From positions 124,001 through 188,000 of the forward strand of contig NZ_VEED01000002.1 of assembly GCF_007678255.1 (NCBI RefSeq): DNA of 64,000 nt, given 5' to 3'. Under the pieces are notes generated by a model. It made no database searches and was not told where the DNA came from. It saw nothing but the letters and a program-made list of their open reading frames with translations. Origin of the DNA: Bacillus sp. X1(2014). Its GTDB lineage: Bacteria; Bacillota; Bacilli; Bacillales_B; DSM-18226. Within the stretch, counting starts at the first letter, position 1. The number at the start of each line of letters is the position of its first letter. Positions 9,092-17,178 of the stretch are shown here, one piece after another. Made by a program: the position numbers and the translations under genes.

Positions 9092-10504
9092 ATGGATATG
9101 CTAATGTTTAAGTTGGATAATGGAACAGAAAGACCATTGTATGAACAGCTTTATAATGGGATCAAAGATGCCATTATCCAAAAACAAATTGAAGTGGGAA
9201 CCAAATTGCCATCGAAGAAAAAGTTAGCAGGATTTTTAAATATCAGCCAAACTACCATTGAAATTGCCTATGCCCAGCTCATGGCAGAAGGCTATGTGGC
9301 ATCCAAACCCCGCATCGGTTTTTTCGTGGAAGAGATCGACGAATTACCCTATATTGAAAAAGAACTCCTAAACATGCCTGTAGGAAAGGTCGAGAAGGAA
9401 ATAGTTCAATTTGACTTCCATCCCGGAAAAATTGATGCAGACTCCTTCCCTTTTTCACTTTGGCGAAAATATGCAAAAAATATATATGATAGCAGTTCAA
9501 AAGAGTTGTTGGAAATTGGAGACCCGCAAGGCGAATTCGCATTAAGAGTGGAAATTGCCAAATATCTTTATCAATCGAGGGGGATTGTCTGCAGCCCCGA
9601 ACAGATTGTCATTGGTTCGGGAACGGAACAACTGCTCCCAATGATTCTAAGGTTACTTGGAGATGATTTAAAATTTGCACTTGAAAATCCTGGCTATTCG
9701 GCTATACCTAAAATACAAATGCAAAATAGAGCCATCCCTATTCCGGTGGATGAAAATGGTTTAATCGTGGATGAACTGGAAAAAACAAAGGCCAATATTG
9801 TTTACATTACCCCTTCCCACCAGTTCCCTACGGGCGCAGTCCTATCCGCAACAAGAAGAACACAACTATTAAACTGGGCAGCAAAGGATAAAAGCCGCTA
9901 CATCATTGAAGACGATTATGATAGCGAGTTTCGTTATATCGGAAAACCTATTCCTGCCTTACAAGGGTTAGACCAAAACGGAAAAGTTATTTATTTGAGC
10001 ACGTTTACCAAATCATTAATGCCTTCTTTACGCGTTGCTTATTTTGTCTTACCTTCAACCTTACTGCAAAAATATAAAGAGACATTCAGTTTTTACTCAT
10101 CAACCGTACCGAGATTCGATCAGCATATTTTAGCTGCCTTTATGAGAGATGGCTATTTTTCCAAACACTTAAACAGGATGCGGAAAATTTATCGCAAAAA
10201 ACATGAAAAATTAACCCAGATATTAGAAACGAATTATCCGGATGTCACGATCACAGGAGACCTGGCTGGAATGCACATCTTAATTTCCGTCCCCCTGTCA
10301 AAAGGGGAAGATCAGTTAAAACAAATAGCCGCTAAGGCCCATATTGCCATCTATCCTGTAAGCGATTATCTGTTAAGTCCTATTGACTATCAATATCCAA
10401 CTTTTTTATTAGGCTTCGGCGGCATTCCTTTGGAGCAAATTGAAAAAGGCATACACCAATTAATGGAATGTTGGAACCACGAGATTCCGGGGGGACGGTA
10501 CTAA
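9092..10504 (+). CDS. pdxR: PdxR, MocR-type regulator (GntR plus aminotransferase fold)
   Basis: 470 residues from ATG 9092, chosen because GGAGGG lies 8 bases upstream; the frame is open to 9005 without such a site. Residues 1-75 form a GntR winged helix ([39 protein letters not shown]). The rest is a fold-type I aminotransferase domain with the PLP-binding Lys in [12 protein letters not shown] (about 315) and [10 protein letters not shown]. MocR proteins of this type sense PLP and activate pdxST when it is low. Divergent adjacency to pdxST supports PdxR rather than GabR. A terminator overlaps its stop. Confidence 0.9.
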   Translation: MDMLMFKLDNGTERPLYEQLYNGIKDAIIQKQIEVGTKLPSKKKLAGFLNISQTTIEIAYAQLMAEGYVASKPRIGFFVEEIDELPYIEKELLNMPVGKVEKEIVQFDFHPGKIDADSFPFSLWRKYAKNIYDSSSKELLEIGDPQGEFALRVEIAKYLYQSRGIVCSPEQIVIGSGTEQLLPMILRLLGDDLKFALENPGYSAIPKIQMQNRAIPIPVDENGLIVDELEKTKANIVYITPSHQFPTGAVLSATRRTQLLNWAAKDKSRYIIEDDYDSEFRYIGKPIPALQGLDQNGKVIYLSTFTKSLMPSLRVAYFVLPSTLLQKYKETFSFYSSTVPRFDQHILAAFMRDGYFSKHLNRMRKIYRKKHEKLTQILETNYPDVTITGDLAGMHILISVPLSKGEDQLKQIAAKAHIAIYPVSDYLLSPIDYQYPTFLLGFGGIPLEQIEKGIHQLMECWNHEIPGGRY

Positions 10505-10543
10505 TGGCTTTTTATGCCACTAGAACCATCCCCCTCTTTTTTT
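10491..10543 (+). terminator. Terminator of pdxR
   Basis: An 18-bp imperfect stem (15 pairs) runs from GGGGACGGT to ACCATCCCC and is followed by CTCTTTTTTT. It begins inside the last codons of pdxR. Confidence 0.8.
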
Positions 10544-10607
10544 ACTAAATAGTCATAGAAAAATATAAATAAATTTAAGCATACACAAAAACCGACAATG
10601 TTCGACG

Positions 10608-10635
10608 ATGACATTTGTTAGAATAGCTGTATAAA
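10608..10635 (+). promoter_or_regulatory. Candidate promoter of the L,D-transpeptidase gene
   Basis: ATGACA, 16 bases, TATAAA, about 100 bases upstream of the start codon. Moderate match to sigma-A. Confidence 0.4.
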
Positions 10636-10736
10636 TTTACATTTTGTAATCAAACTGTAATCTATGACATAAATACATAATTTAAGAAAATGAAATATTA
10701 ATAACTTGCATATCATCAGGTTTAGGAGGAATCTTT

Positions 10737-12179
10737 ATGGAAAGCACAGCAGTGACTAAAGAAAGGTTAAAAAAACGTGGAAATTCAGTAAAGCGGTTCG
10801 CTAACTGGAGGTTTATTACTGGAAGTCTCCTCTTCTTTATCATCCTCTTGATTGCAGCAGTCTGGTACTATCAAGCAAACCATTTTAATTCACAAATCAA
10901 GATTAATGGGATAAAAGTCGGTGGATTGACCGCTGAAAAGGCACTAAAGAAATTAAAAACAACTACATTGAAAAATGCCGTTTATGTCGGAGATCAACAA
11001 GTTTTCGATGGCAAAGATACTCTGATGGGTTTTTTGGAAAAAGATCTGTCTCAAGTCAAAAAAATATTAAAGGGTCAGTATACGTTTTTTCCTTCTTCAA
11101 AAGCTAATAGTTATTCCTTAATGCCCGGTAAACAGGATTATTTTCGAAGCCAGACGTTAAAAAAGCAGGTGGAAGAAAAACTGTTAGCCATGAATCACAG
11201 TTTAAAAGTGCCAAAAGATGCGGTGGTTCGTTTGGAACAAGGCAAAATTATAGTCACTAACAGCGTTAGCGGAGAGCAATATGATGTCCCCAGTCTTTTA
11301 ATGGACTACGACAAACACGGATATAATAGTGAAATCCATCTCGATCCAGTATACATACAGCCCATTAAAGAAGACAGTGAGTTTGTAAAAAATCAACAAA
11401 AAAAGCTGGAAGAATTCCTTGTTCAGACCGTCAATTATAAGGTACAAGATAAGGTTTTTACTTTAAAAGCGGGAGAATTAATTAAAGATGCATCTATTTC
11501 AAAAGATTTGCAGATTAAGATTAAGGATGAGGGTAAAATTAAGACAAAGATTGCTGAAATAAACAATTCTCAATCCACACTAAACAAGGATTTCTCATTC
11601 AAGACCCATTCAGGTTCGGTCAGAACTGTTAAAGCTAAAGGTTATGGCTGGGCCATAAATGTTGATAAAGAAATACCCCGTATTATGAAAGCGTTTGAAA
11701 GTGGGAAGAAATCGGTTTCCGCCTCTAATATTTACGGAAATGGCTGGAAAGGTGAAGGCTACGGATATGACACTGTCAAGAACAATGGAATTGGAAATAC
11801 GTATGCGGAAGTCTCCATAGCAGATCAGCGAATTTGGATTTACAAAAATGGGAAGTTAGTCGTCACAACGAATGTGGTTACAGGTAATCAAAGTACCCAA
11901 CATGATACAACACCAGGAGTGTGGTATATCCTATATAAGCAAACACCTGCTGTCCTAACGGGCAGAGAAAACGGAAAAATTACGTATCAGACACCGGTTC
12001 AATATTGGGTCCCTTTTACGAATGACGGACAGGGACTCCACGATGCCAACTGGAGGTCAAATTGGGGTGGTAATATCTATAAAAGCAATGGATCGCATGG
12101 CTGTGTCAACACTCCGCCTAGCGTCATGAAATCGGTGTATGACAATCTCAGCACCTATGACCCCGTTGTCGTTTATTGA
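10737..12179 (+). CDS. Membrane-anchored L,D-transpeptidase (YkuD domain)
   Basis: 480 residues, strong TTAGGAGG site. One N-terminal membrane segment (residues about 27-48, FITGSLLFFIILLIAAVWYY) places the rest outside. A middle region of about 220 residues resembles peptidoglycan-binding domains of the PG_binding_4 type (KINGIKVGGLTAEKALKKL). The C-terminal YkuD domain has SNGSHGCVNTPPSVMKSVYD near residue 453 with the catalytic Cys and the His/Ser-His-Gly-Cys motif. The enzyme makes 3-3 or related cross-links in peptidoglycan using a Cys nucleophile, which is insensitive to most beta-lactams. Single-gene unit with a terminator after it. Confidence 0.92.
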   Translation: MESTAVTKERLKKRGNSVKRFANWRFITGSLLFFIILLIAAVWYYQANHFNSQIKINGIKVGGLTAEKALKKLKTTTLKNAVYVGDQQVFDGKDTLMGFLEKDLSQVKKILKGQYTFFPSSKANSYSLMPGKQDYFRSQTLKKQVEEKLLAMNHSLKVPKDAVVRLEQGKIIVTNSVSGEQYDVPSLLMDYDKHGYNSEIHLDPVYIQPIKEDSEFVKNQQKKLEEFLVQTVNYKVQDKVFTLKAGELIKDASISKDLQIKIKDEGKIKTKIAEINNSQSTLNKDFSFKTHSGSVRTVKAKGYGWAINVDKEIPRIMKAFESGKKSVSASNIYGNGWKGEGYGYDTVKNNGIGNTYAEVSIADQRIWIYKNGKLVVTTNVVTGNQSTQHDTTPGVWYILYKQTPAVLTGRENGKITYQTPVQYWVPFTNDGQGLHDANWRSNWGGNIYKSNGSHGCVNTPPSVMKSVYDNLSTYDPVVVY

Positions 12180-12237
12180 AGCATTGGTAGACTGTTAGGG
12201 CAGCCCTTGCACTTGAAATCCTATATTTAAAGGAGAA

Positions 12238-12274
12238 GGAGAAACATTCAACGTGTTTCTCCTCTATTCTTTTT
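12238..12274 (+). terminator. Terminator of the L,D-transpeptidase gene
   Basis: GGAGAAAC and GTTTCTCC pair around a 9-nt loop, followed by TCTATTCTTTTT. It lies between convergent genes. Confidence 0.8.
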
Positions 12275-12277
12275 AAA

Positions 12278-13054
12278 TTAAATAATTTCCAACCATGTTT
12301 TGACTGCCGTAGCAAAAATTAGAATCCCCATAATGATTTGCAATACTTTGGTATTCACTTTTTTCCCAATATTGGCTCCTATTGGAGAAACGATTAAACT
12401 AGCCACAACCATAATAATCGAGGGTAGAATTTCCACTTGCCCTGTTGAAATTTTTCCGGTAACCGCTCCGATAGATGAAATAAGTGTAATAGCTAAGGAT
12501 GAGGCAATTGTCATTCTTGTAGGTATCTTTAACACCGTAAGCATAATTGGCACCAATAGGAATGCACCTCCAGCACCAACGATACCCGCTCCAATCCCGA
12601 CTATGAAAGCAAATAGCGCGGCTAGCCACTTGTTAAATTTGACTTGTTCCAAAGGGATATCATCTATTCCTCTTTTCGGAACAAATATCATAATAACAGC
12701 AATCAAGGCTAAAATACCATAAACCATATTTATTCCACTTTCCGGCATATGAGTGGAGCCAATTCCTCCAATAATGCTTCCAATCAAAATACTGATTCCC
12801 ATGTAGGCAATCAGTGTTTTATTTAAGAATCCACCTTTACGGTAAACCATAACACCACCAATTGTCGAAAAGAAAACTTGGATAGCAGTAATCCCTGAAA
12901 CTTCATGTGCCGTAAAATGACCTACCCCTAGTATTACTGGAATGTACAATAACATTGGAAAATTGATGATCGCACCACCAATACCTAACATCCCTGAAAT
13001 AAAAGAGCCAACAAATCCAATTAGGAAGATCGTTATGATAAAGCTAATATCCAT
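12278..13054 (-). CDS. TauE/SafE-family sulfite or sulfonate exporter
   Basis: 258 residues, hydrophobic throughout with seven to eight predicted membrane segments and the duplicated Gly-rich entry typical of TauE/SafE ([41 protein letters not shown]). The family exports sulfite, sulfoacetate or related oxyanions. It is the last gene of the persulfide cluster, matching yrkJ of B. subtilis and tauE in staphylococcal cst operons, where it probably removes sulfite made by persulfide oxidation. A hairpin with a T-run separates it from the preceding gene, so its expression may be attenuated. Substrate is inferred from context. Confidence 0.85.
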   Translation of the reverse strand: MDISFIITIFLIGFVGSFISGMLGIGGAIINFPMLLYIPVILGVGHFTAHEVSGITAIQVFFSTIGGVMVYRKGGFLNKTLIAYMGISILIGSIIGGIGSTHMPESGINMVYGILALIAVIMIFVPKRGIDDIPLEQVKFNKWLAALFAFIVGIGAGIVGAGGAFLLVPIMLTVLKIPTRMTIASSLAITLISSIGAVTGKISTGQVEILPSIIMVVASLIVSPIGANIGKKVNTKVLQIIMGILIFATAVKTWLEII

Positions 13055-13065
13055 GGTGTCCTCCT

Positions 13066-13106
13066 TTTAAAAAAAAGGGAACCTATACTGGTTCCCTATA
13101 TTTTTT
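13066..13106 (-). terminator. Intercistronic terminator or attenuator in the sulfur operon
   Basis: On the minus strand GGGAACC pairs with GGTTCCC and is followed by a run of T. It lies between the rhodanese-MBL gene and the TauE gene, so only read-through would reach the exporter. Confidence 0.75.
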
Positions 13107-13124
13107 ACTTTTTCTATCCAAGAT

Positions 13125-14252
13125 TTATCGAACTGCACAGCGGTTAGGTCCAATTTCCATTTCTCGTTGTTGATCAATGTCTGGATTGATTTTTCCCATA
13201 TTGGTTTGACGAATTTCTTGATACGCATTTGGCTGTGGTGGTAAGTTTTCAGTTACCATTTTTCTGAATTCACTTTCGTCGTTGATATTTAGACCATGAT
13301 TTTTCTCGAAAAGTGTTCCCAAATTTTCAGCCACACTGCCATCCTCATTTAACTCATCAATAATCATAAAATGTGCTGGAAGAACGATAAACTTTTCAGA
13401 CAATTCTCTGTAACGTTTATAAAGAGTTTCTCTTAAATCTCCAACCCAGTCTTCTGCCATACCTGCAAGGTCCGGTCTTCCGATAGAATAAATGAATAAA
13501 ATATCGCCTGATAGCAAGAACTTTTCATCAACTACAAAGGAAGTGGAACCAATCGTGTGACCTGGAGAATACAATGCATGGATATTAATAACAGTATCCC
13601 CGATTGTTACGTTATTGCCATCTTCTAATGGTTGGTAATCAAAGATTACTTCTGTTGCATCTTTAGGCGGAAGCCAATAAGTTGCACCCGTTTTTACAGC
13701 GATTGTACGTCCACCAGATATATGGTCCGCATGAAGGTGCGTATCAAATACGTTTGTAATTTTTGCACCAATGTTCGCGGCAAAATCAAGATAGATATCG
13801 GCCATACGTGTTGCATCGATCAGTGCTGCCTCACCATTTGAAACCACCATGTAAGATAAACATCCTTTACCGATTCGAACAAATTGAAAAATTTCACCGC
13901 CATCATTTAGGTCCCCCACTTTAACCGGTTCTAAATGCTCACTCCACGCTTTCATTCCGCCTTTAAGGTAAGCGACGGTTAATCCAGCTTCAGAAAGCAT
14001 TTCAGCTACCATAACGGAAGAACCCTCTTTTGCACAAACCACAAGAACCTGTTTATCAGGTGGGATTTTTCCAATGATTTCTTCTACACCATCAAGCAAT
14101 TCAAAATAGGGAACATTTAAATAATCAAAGTTTTCTCCTTCGATTTTCCAATCGTTAAAATCACTTTCATTTCGAACATCTAGAATAAATAATTCCTCTT
14201 TATTAAATACTTTTTTTGTTACTTCTTTTGAAGTCATTTCATTTACAGCCAT
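13125..14252 (-). CDS. Rhodanese-metallo-beta-lactamase fusion, persulfide dioxygenase-like
   Basis: 375 residues. Residues about 5-110 are a rhodanese domain with Cys in VVCAKEGSS. Residues about 120-340 are a metallo-beta-lactamase domain with [27 protein letters not shown] and PAHF, which are the metal ligands of ETHE1/CstB-type persulfide dioxygenases. Such enzymes oxidise low-molecular-weight persulfides to sulfite. The tail ends in PNRCAVR. Order is rhodanese first, whereas CstB has the dioxygenase first. It sits in the CstR-type operon with an operator-like palindrome at its ribosome site. Hydrolase activity (YrkH-like) cannot be excluded. Confidence 0.87.
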   Translation of the reverse strand: MAVNEMTSKEVTKKVFNKEELFILDVRNESDFNDWKIEGENFDYLNVPYFELLDGVEEIIGKIPPDKQVLVVCAKEGSSVMVAEMLSEAGLTVAYLKGGMKAWSEHLEPVKVGDLNDGGEIFQFVRIGKGCLSYMVVSNGEAALIDATRMADIYLDFAANIGAKITNVFDTHLHADHISGGRTIAVKTGATYWLPPKDATEVIFDYQPLEDGNNVTIGDTVINIHALYSPGHTIGSTSFVVDEKFLLSGDILFIYSIGRPDLAGMAEDWVGDLRETLYKRYRELSEKFIVLPAHFMIIDELNEDGSVAENLGTLFEKNHGLNINDESEFRKMVTENLPPQPNAYQEIRQTNMGKINPDIDQQREMEIGPNRCAVR

Positions 14253-14259
14253 TCTTTAA

Positions 14260-14275
14260 TTACCCCCTATGGTAT
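14260..14275. promoter_or_regulatory. CstR-type operator 5
   Basis: TTACCCCCTATGGTAT, an imperfect copy of the ATACCC-N4-GGGTAT palindrome. It overlaps the ribosome site of the rhodanese-MBL gene (minus strand). Confidence 0.5.
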
Positions 14276-14332
14276 TAAAAATGTTAAAAAAATATGCTGA
14301 TTAAAAAGTTAAGGTAACAGTATATTTCCACT

Positions 14333-14908
14333 TTATTTATGGATTCCTGTTGTTTTTCCAGTCCACCCGCTCATACCTGGTACAACATTAATGACGTTAG
14401 CAAACCCATTAAACGATAATTTTTGTGCAGCTAGATCGCTTCGGTTTCCTGTACGACAAACCACGATAATTTCATCTTGTTTATTTAATTCATTTATTCT
14501 CTTTTCCAATTCACCTAATGGAATGGAGAGTGCGTTCGGAATATGGTTAAAAGCATATTCTGCAGCCTCTCTAACATCGATAATGACGATATTCTCATTT
14601 GCTACAAGTTTTTTCTCAAGATCTTCATTATTGATAACATATAAATGTTTCTTTTCAGTGACATCGACGTTAGAAGATTTGCGAAGATAATGTTTCAATA
14701 CGTCGCCTTCTTCGATCGTTCCTAAATATTGATGACCAGCACTTTCAGCCCATGCTTTCATGTCTGCTTTGGATCCTTTGTCTGTTGCTTGAACTTCTAA
14801 CACTTGTCCTGCCTCAAGGGCATTCATTGCTTTTTTTGTTTTAACAATCGGCATCGGACATGCTAATCCTTTGGCATCTAATATCACGTTTGATTTCAAG
14901 TTTTCCAA
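14333..14908 (-). CDS. TusA-rhodanese fusion (YrkF/CstA-like)
   Basis: 191 residues from the TTG at 14908, chosen because AAGGAGG ends 8 bases before it; the open frame upstream overlaps the neighbouring gene and is not coding. Residues 1-75 are a TusA domain with the persulfide Cys in DAKGLACPMPIVKTKKAM. Residues about 95-190 are a rhodanese with VVCRTGNRSD. The protein relays sulfane sulfur between partners, as shown for staphylococcal CstA and expected for YrkF (about the same length). An operator-like palindrome lies directly upstream of the ribosome site, so it may have its own promoter inside the operon. Confidence 0.92.
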   Translation of the reverse strand: MENLKSNVILDAKGLACPMPIVKTKKAMNALEAGQVLEVQATDKGSKADMKAWAESAGHQYLGTIEEGDVLKHYLRKSSNVDVTEKKHLYVINNEDLEKKLVANENIVIIDVREAAEYAFNHIPNALSIPLGELEKRINELNKQDEIIVVCRTGNRSDLAAQKLSFNGFANVINVVPGMSGWTGKTTGIHK

Positions 14909-14924
14909 TTTATATTCCTCCTTA

Positions 14925-14940
14925 ATACCTAAAAGGGTAT
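14925..14940. promoter_or_regulatory. CstR-type operator 4
   Basis: ATACCTAAAAGGGTAT, a 16-bp palindrome just upstream of the ribosome site of the TusA-rhodanese gene. Confidence 0.65.
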
Positions 14941-14957
14941 TGTTTTTCTTTAAAAAT

Positions 14958-15254
14958 TTATTCCACTTTACCTTCCCAAGCAAGCATTCCTCCATCTATG
15001 TTGATCACATTAAATCCATATCTTTCAAGAAATTGCGTGGCACGTCCACTTCTGCCTCCTGAACGGCAAACCATGAAATACTCTTTTGATTTATCTAATT
15101 CATGCATGCGAAACTCAACTAATCCTAATGGAATATTTACGGCTCCTGGGATTTTGCCAGCTGCAACTTCATCCACTTCACGTACATCTATGATATTTAA
15201 TTTCTTTCCTTCGTTTAATAATGTTTCAACTTCTTTTGCTGTTGTTCTTTTCAT
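14958..15254 (-). CDS. Single-domain rhodanese sulfurtransferase
   Basis: 98 residues, one complete rhodanese domain with the catalytic Cys in FMVCRSGGRSGRA (about 63) and the conserved NIIDVREVDEVAAGKIPGA. It transfers sulfane sulfur from persulfides to acceptors such as TusA. A strong AGAAGGAGG site precedes ATG, 24 bases after the previous gene. It is one of four rhodanese domains in this operon. Cytosolic; no signal or membrane segment. Confidence 0.93.
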   Translation of the reverse strand: MKRTTAKEVETLLNEGKKLNIIDVREVDEVAAGKIPGAVNIPLGLVEFRMHELDKSKEYFMVCRSGGRSGRATQFLERYGFNVINIDGGMLAWEGKVE

Positions 15255-15277
15255 TTTATAGTCCTCCTTCTAGTTGT

Positions 15278-15640
15278 TTAAAACCAATCGCTCATGCCGC
15301 CCTTGACATTTGTTACTTTTGAAAATCCCAATTTTTTAAGAATCTTACTAGCCTGCCCACTTCTCATTCCACTTTGACAAATAACAAAAACTTCCTTATC
15401 CTTTGAAAGTTCTTTTTCTGCTTTTTGAGCAATTACTTGAAGTGGGATATTTTTAAAACCTCTAATATGGTTTCCTCTAAACTCTCCAGGTGTGCGAACA
15501 TCAACAAATTGTTTAGTCTTGTCATTCAATTCTGCTTTCAATTCTATTGTCGAAATATTGTTAACACCTTTAGTTGGCAAAAAGCGTTTAATCATAAAGA
15601 AAAGAATTGCAGTGATCAAAAGATAATTTACATATTCCAT
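15278..15640 (-). CDS. Membrane-anchored rhodanese
   Basis: 120 residues. An N-terminal helix (YVNYLLITAILFFMIKRFLP) should anchor the protein in the membrane, followed by a rhodanese domain with Cys in VICQSGMRSGQA (about 95). A membrane rhodanese may receive sulfur from membrane enzymes such as sulfide:quinone oxidoreductase; none is encoded here, so that is inference. A truncated paralog of this N-terminal half lies upstream of cstR (16800-16932). The start has a GAGGAGG site. Confidence 0.9.
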   Translation of the reverse strand: MEYVNYLLITAILFFMIKRFLPTKGVNNISTIELKAELNDKTKQFVDVRTPGEFRGNHIRGFKNIPLQVIAQKAEKELSKDKEVFVICQSGMRSGQASKILKKLGFSKVTNVKGGMSDWF

Positions 15641-15659
15641 CTGCTAACCTCCTCGAATG

Positions 15660-15676
15660 TAGGGGGAACTCCCCTA
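15660..15676. other. G/C-box palindrome between dsrE and rhodanese
   Basis: TAGGGGGAACTCCCCTA, a near-perfect palindrome whose half sites point opposite to the CstR operators. There is no T-run, so it is not a normal terminator. RNA processing or a regulator site are both possible. Confidence 0.35.
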
Positions 15677-15681
15677 TTGTA

Positions 15682-16161
15682 TTAAATAAACAGATTGACA
15701 TTACCTTCCTCTGCATCTCCTAAATACGCAGCAACTCCTGCATATTCAATTGATTCTAATAACTCCTCCTGTTTAAGACCTAACAAATCCATTGTCATTG
15801 TACATGCTACTAGTTTTACATCCTGTTCCTGCGCCATTTCGATTAATTGAGGCAGTGGCATAGCGTTATGTTTTTTCATAATATCCTTAATCATTTTTGG
15901 ACCGAAACCGGCAAAATTCATTTTGGAAAGCCCCATTTTATCTGCGCCTCTAGGCATCATTTTTCCAAACATTTTCTCCATAAATCCTTTTTTAACTGGG
16001 ACATTTTCATTTTTACGAAGGGCATTTAATCCCCAAAACGTATGAAAAATTGTTACTTCATGATCATAAGCAGCTGCACCATTGGCAATGATATAGGCTG
16101 CCATTGCTTTATCGTAATCTCCACTAAATAATACGATCGTTGTTTTTTTCTTTTCTGTTAT
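15682..16161 (-). CDS. DsrE/YrkE-family sulfur carrier, apparent ATA start
   Basis: 159 residues if begun at ATA 16161, which lies 7 bases after GGAGG. Reading from there gives ITEKKKTTIVLFSGDYDKAM, the expected N-terminus of YrkE-like proteins. The first ATG (16104) would delete the first beta strand and has no ribosome site. DsrE-fold proteins carry sulfur on a Cys; VACTMTMDLLGL (about 120) holds it. LSKMNFAGFGPKMIKDIMKK is typical of this subgroup. It follows the tusA gene with an operator between them. Either a rare AUA start or a recent ATG to ATA change or read error. Confidence 0.85.
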   Translation of the reverse strand: MTEKKKTTIVLFSGDYDKAMAAYIIANGAAAYDHEVTIFHTFWGLNALRKNENVPVKKGFMEKMFGKMMPRGADKMGLSKMNFAGFGPKMIKDIMKKHNAMPLPQLIEMAQEQDVKLVACTMTMDLLGLKQEELLESIEYAGVAAYLGDAEEGNVNLFI

Positions 16162-16182
16162 GCTATAACCTCCTGATGTTTT

Positions 16183-16198
16183 ATACCCAACAGGGTAT
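16183..16198. promoter_or_regulatory. CstR-type operator 3
   Basis: ATACCCAACAGGGTAT, perfect 6-bp half sites with a 4-bp centre. TTGACT lies upstream on the minus strand, so a promoter for dsrE is possible. Confidence 0.72.
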
Positions 16199-16215
16199 TA
16201 TACTAGTCAAAAAAA

Positions 16216-16443
16216 TTATCCTTTTTTAATCCAAAACTTTAATATATTATTTTCTTCTTCATGTTTCAACAATTCATGACCACCTGATTTAGCCCAGGCT
16301 GCAAGGTCATTCTTAGCACCTTTATCCGTTGTATGAATTTCTAAAACTTGACCTGATTCAAGTTCATTCATCGCTTTCTTTGTTTTAACAATTGGCATTG
16401 GGCAAGCTAAACCTTTTGCATCTACTACTTTTGTAATATTCAT
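16216..16443 (-). CDS. TusA-family sulfur carrier
   Basis: 75 residues from ATG 16443 (MNITKVVDAKGLACPMP), placed 8 bases after GGAGG; five more upstream codons lack a ribosome site. It is a complete TusA domain with the persulfide-forming Cys in LACPMPIVK and VLEIHTTDKGAKNDL. It corresponds to YrkI of B. subtilis. First gene behind a strong promoter that is separate from the cstR promoter. Very similar to the TusA half of the TusA-rhodanese protein, suggesting duplication. Confidence 0.94.
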   Translation of the reverse strand: MNITKVVDAKGLACPMPIVKTKKAMNELESGQVLEIHTTDKGAKNDLAAWAKSGGHELLKHEEENNILKFWIKKG

Positions 16444-16460
16444 TGTTTTATCCTCCATAA

Positions 16461-16505
16461 TTACCCCTACGGGTATATATTAGTGAAAATAAAAGAGGGT
16501 GTCAA
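16461..16505 (-). promoter_or_regulatory. Promoter with CstR-type operator 2, driving tusA
   Basis: On the minus strand TTGACA (16500-16505), 17 bases, TAATAT (16477-16482), followed at once by the palindrome TTACCCCTACGGGTAT (16461-16476). Repressor bound there would cover the start of transcription. Confidence 0.82.
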
Positions 16506-16511
16506 CCCTTT

Positions 16512-16775
16512 TTATCGACTTTTTACTAGCAATTTAACAGCTTCTTGGACTAATTCTTCCATACTTTTTTCACCTTGTTCATTTGCTTTTTGAACGCAAT
16601 CCACTAAATTGGAACTAACAATAACTCCAATAGTACGGTCGATTGCACTTCTAGTTGCAGATAACTGGGTGATAACCTCTTTACAGTCCTTATTCTCTTC
16701 CATCATTTTTAAAATTCCTCGTAGCTGTCCTTCAATCCGTTTTACTCTATTTTTCATTTGATCATTGTATTCCAT
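16512..16775 (-). CDS. cstR: CstR-type persulfide-sensing repressor (CsoR family)
   Basis: 87 residues from ATG 16775, which follows AAGGAGG. The all-helical CsoR/FrmR fold is clear (MKNRVKRIEGQLRGILKMME, ATRSAIDRTIGVIVSSNL, EAVKLLVKSR). Two Cys are present, NKDCKEVI (about 33) and LVDCVQ (about 62), while the His required for copper binding in CsoR is Asn here (SSNLVDC). That is the CstR pattern: the two thiols form a di- or trisulfide with sulfane sulfur and the repressor leaves DNA. Five matching operators lie in this operon. Confidence 0.9.
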   Translation of the reverse strand: MEYNDQMKNRVKRIEGQLRGILKMMEENKDCKEVITQLSATRSAIDRTIGVIVSSNLVDCVQKANEQGEKSMEELVQEAVKLLVKSR

Positions 16776-16799
16776 TGTTTTTGCCTCCTTTAGCAATTA

Positions 16800-16932
16800 C
16801 CTTTATTTTATCCAAATCAAGGCCCTTCAAATTGATACAATGAACACCAATCACCGGGAAATATCTTTTATATAAAATAAAGGTTAAAATGATACCTGTT
16901 ATTATTAAAAAATCATGTAAACCTTCTTCAAT
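16800..16932 (-). pseudogene. N-terminal fragment of a membrane rhodanese
   Basis: On the minus strand the frame reads HDFLIITGIILTFILYKRYF then PVIGVHCINLKGL and stops matching after DKIKVI, exactly where a rhodanese would continue with DVR. It aligns with the N-terminus of the gene at 15278-15640 (YLLITAILFFMIKRFLP). The remaining domain is missing and the cstR ribosome site follows. The apparent start lies in the promoter, so this is a remnant in the cstR leader. Confidence 0.7.
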
Positions 16933-16957
16933 GAGACAATTGTCATTGACAAGCTCT

Positions 16958-16986
16958 ATAATATACCCCTGCAGGTATAATGTCAA
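16958..16986 (-). promoter_or_regulatory. Promoter with CstR-type operator 1, driving cstR
   Basis: On the minus strand TTGACA (16981-16986), 17 bases, TATTAT (16958-16963). The operator ATACCCCTGCAGGTAT (16963-16978) fills the spacer. A flanking inverted repeat CATTGACA/TGTCAATG is also present. Confidence 0.85.
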
Positions 16987-17178
16987 TGAATTAATTTAAA
17001 AAATTACTTTTTGAAGAAAAAGACAGTATTAAAATGGCGGTCAAAGAAGGATATGAACATAAAAAACAACTCATATTATTATCTTCCTTCCGTTGAATTA
17101 ATATTGATTAATAACAAATATACACTTATAATTCACAGTATATATATAGGAATTAAAGGTATTAAGGAGGAGTTAGTT

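Noticed and set aside
14909..14995. Longer start for the TusA-rhodanese gene
   Set aside because: It would overlap the upstream rhodanese gene and read through the operator and the AAGGAGG site; the TTG at 14908 is properly spaced.
16946..16962. Rightward promoter TTGACA-TATAAT upstream of the 58-residue gene
   Set aside because: Spacer is only 5 bases, far from the needed 16-18.
16933..16986. Start of a 74-codon gene in front of cstR
   Set aside because: Its TTG start is the -35 box of the cstR promoter; the homologous part begins later and is a remnant.
17011..17178. N-terminal extension of the small Cys-rich protein
   Set aside because: Low-complexity translation without a ribosome site; AAGGAGG at 17164 fits the ATG at 17179.
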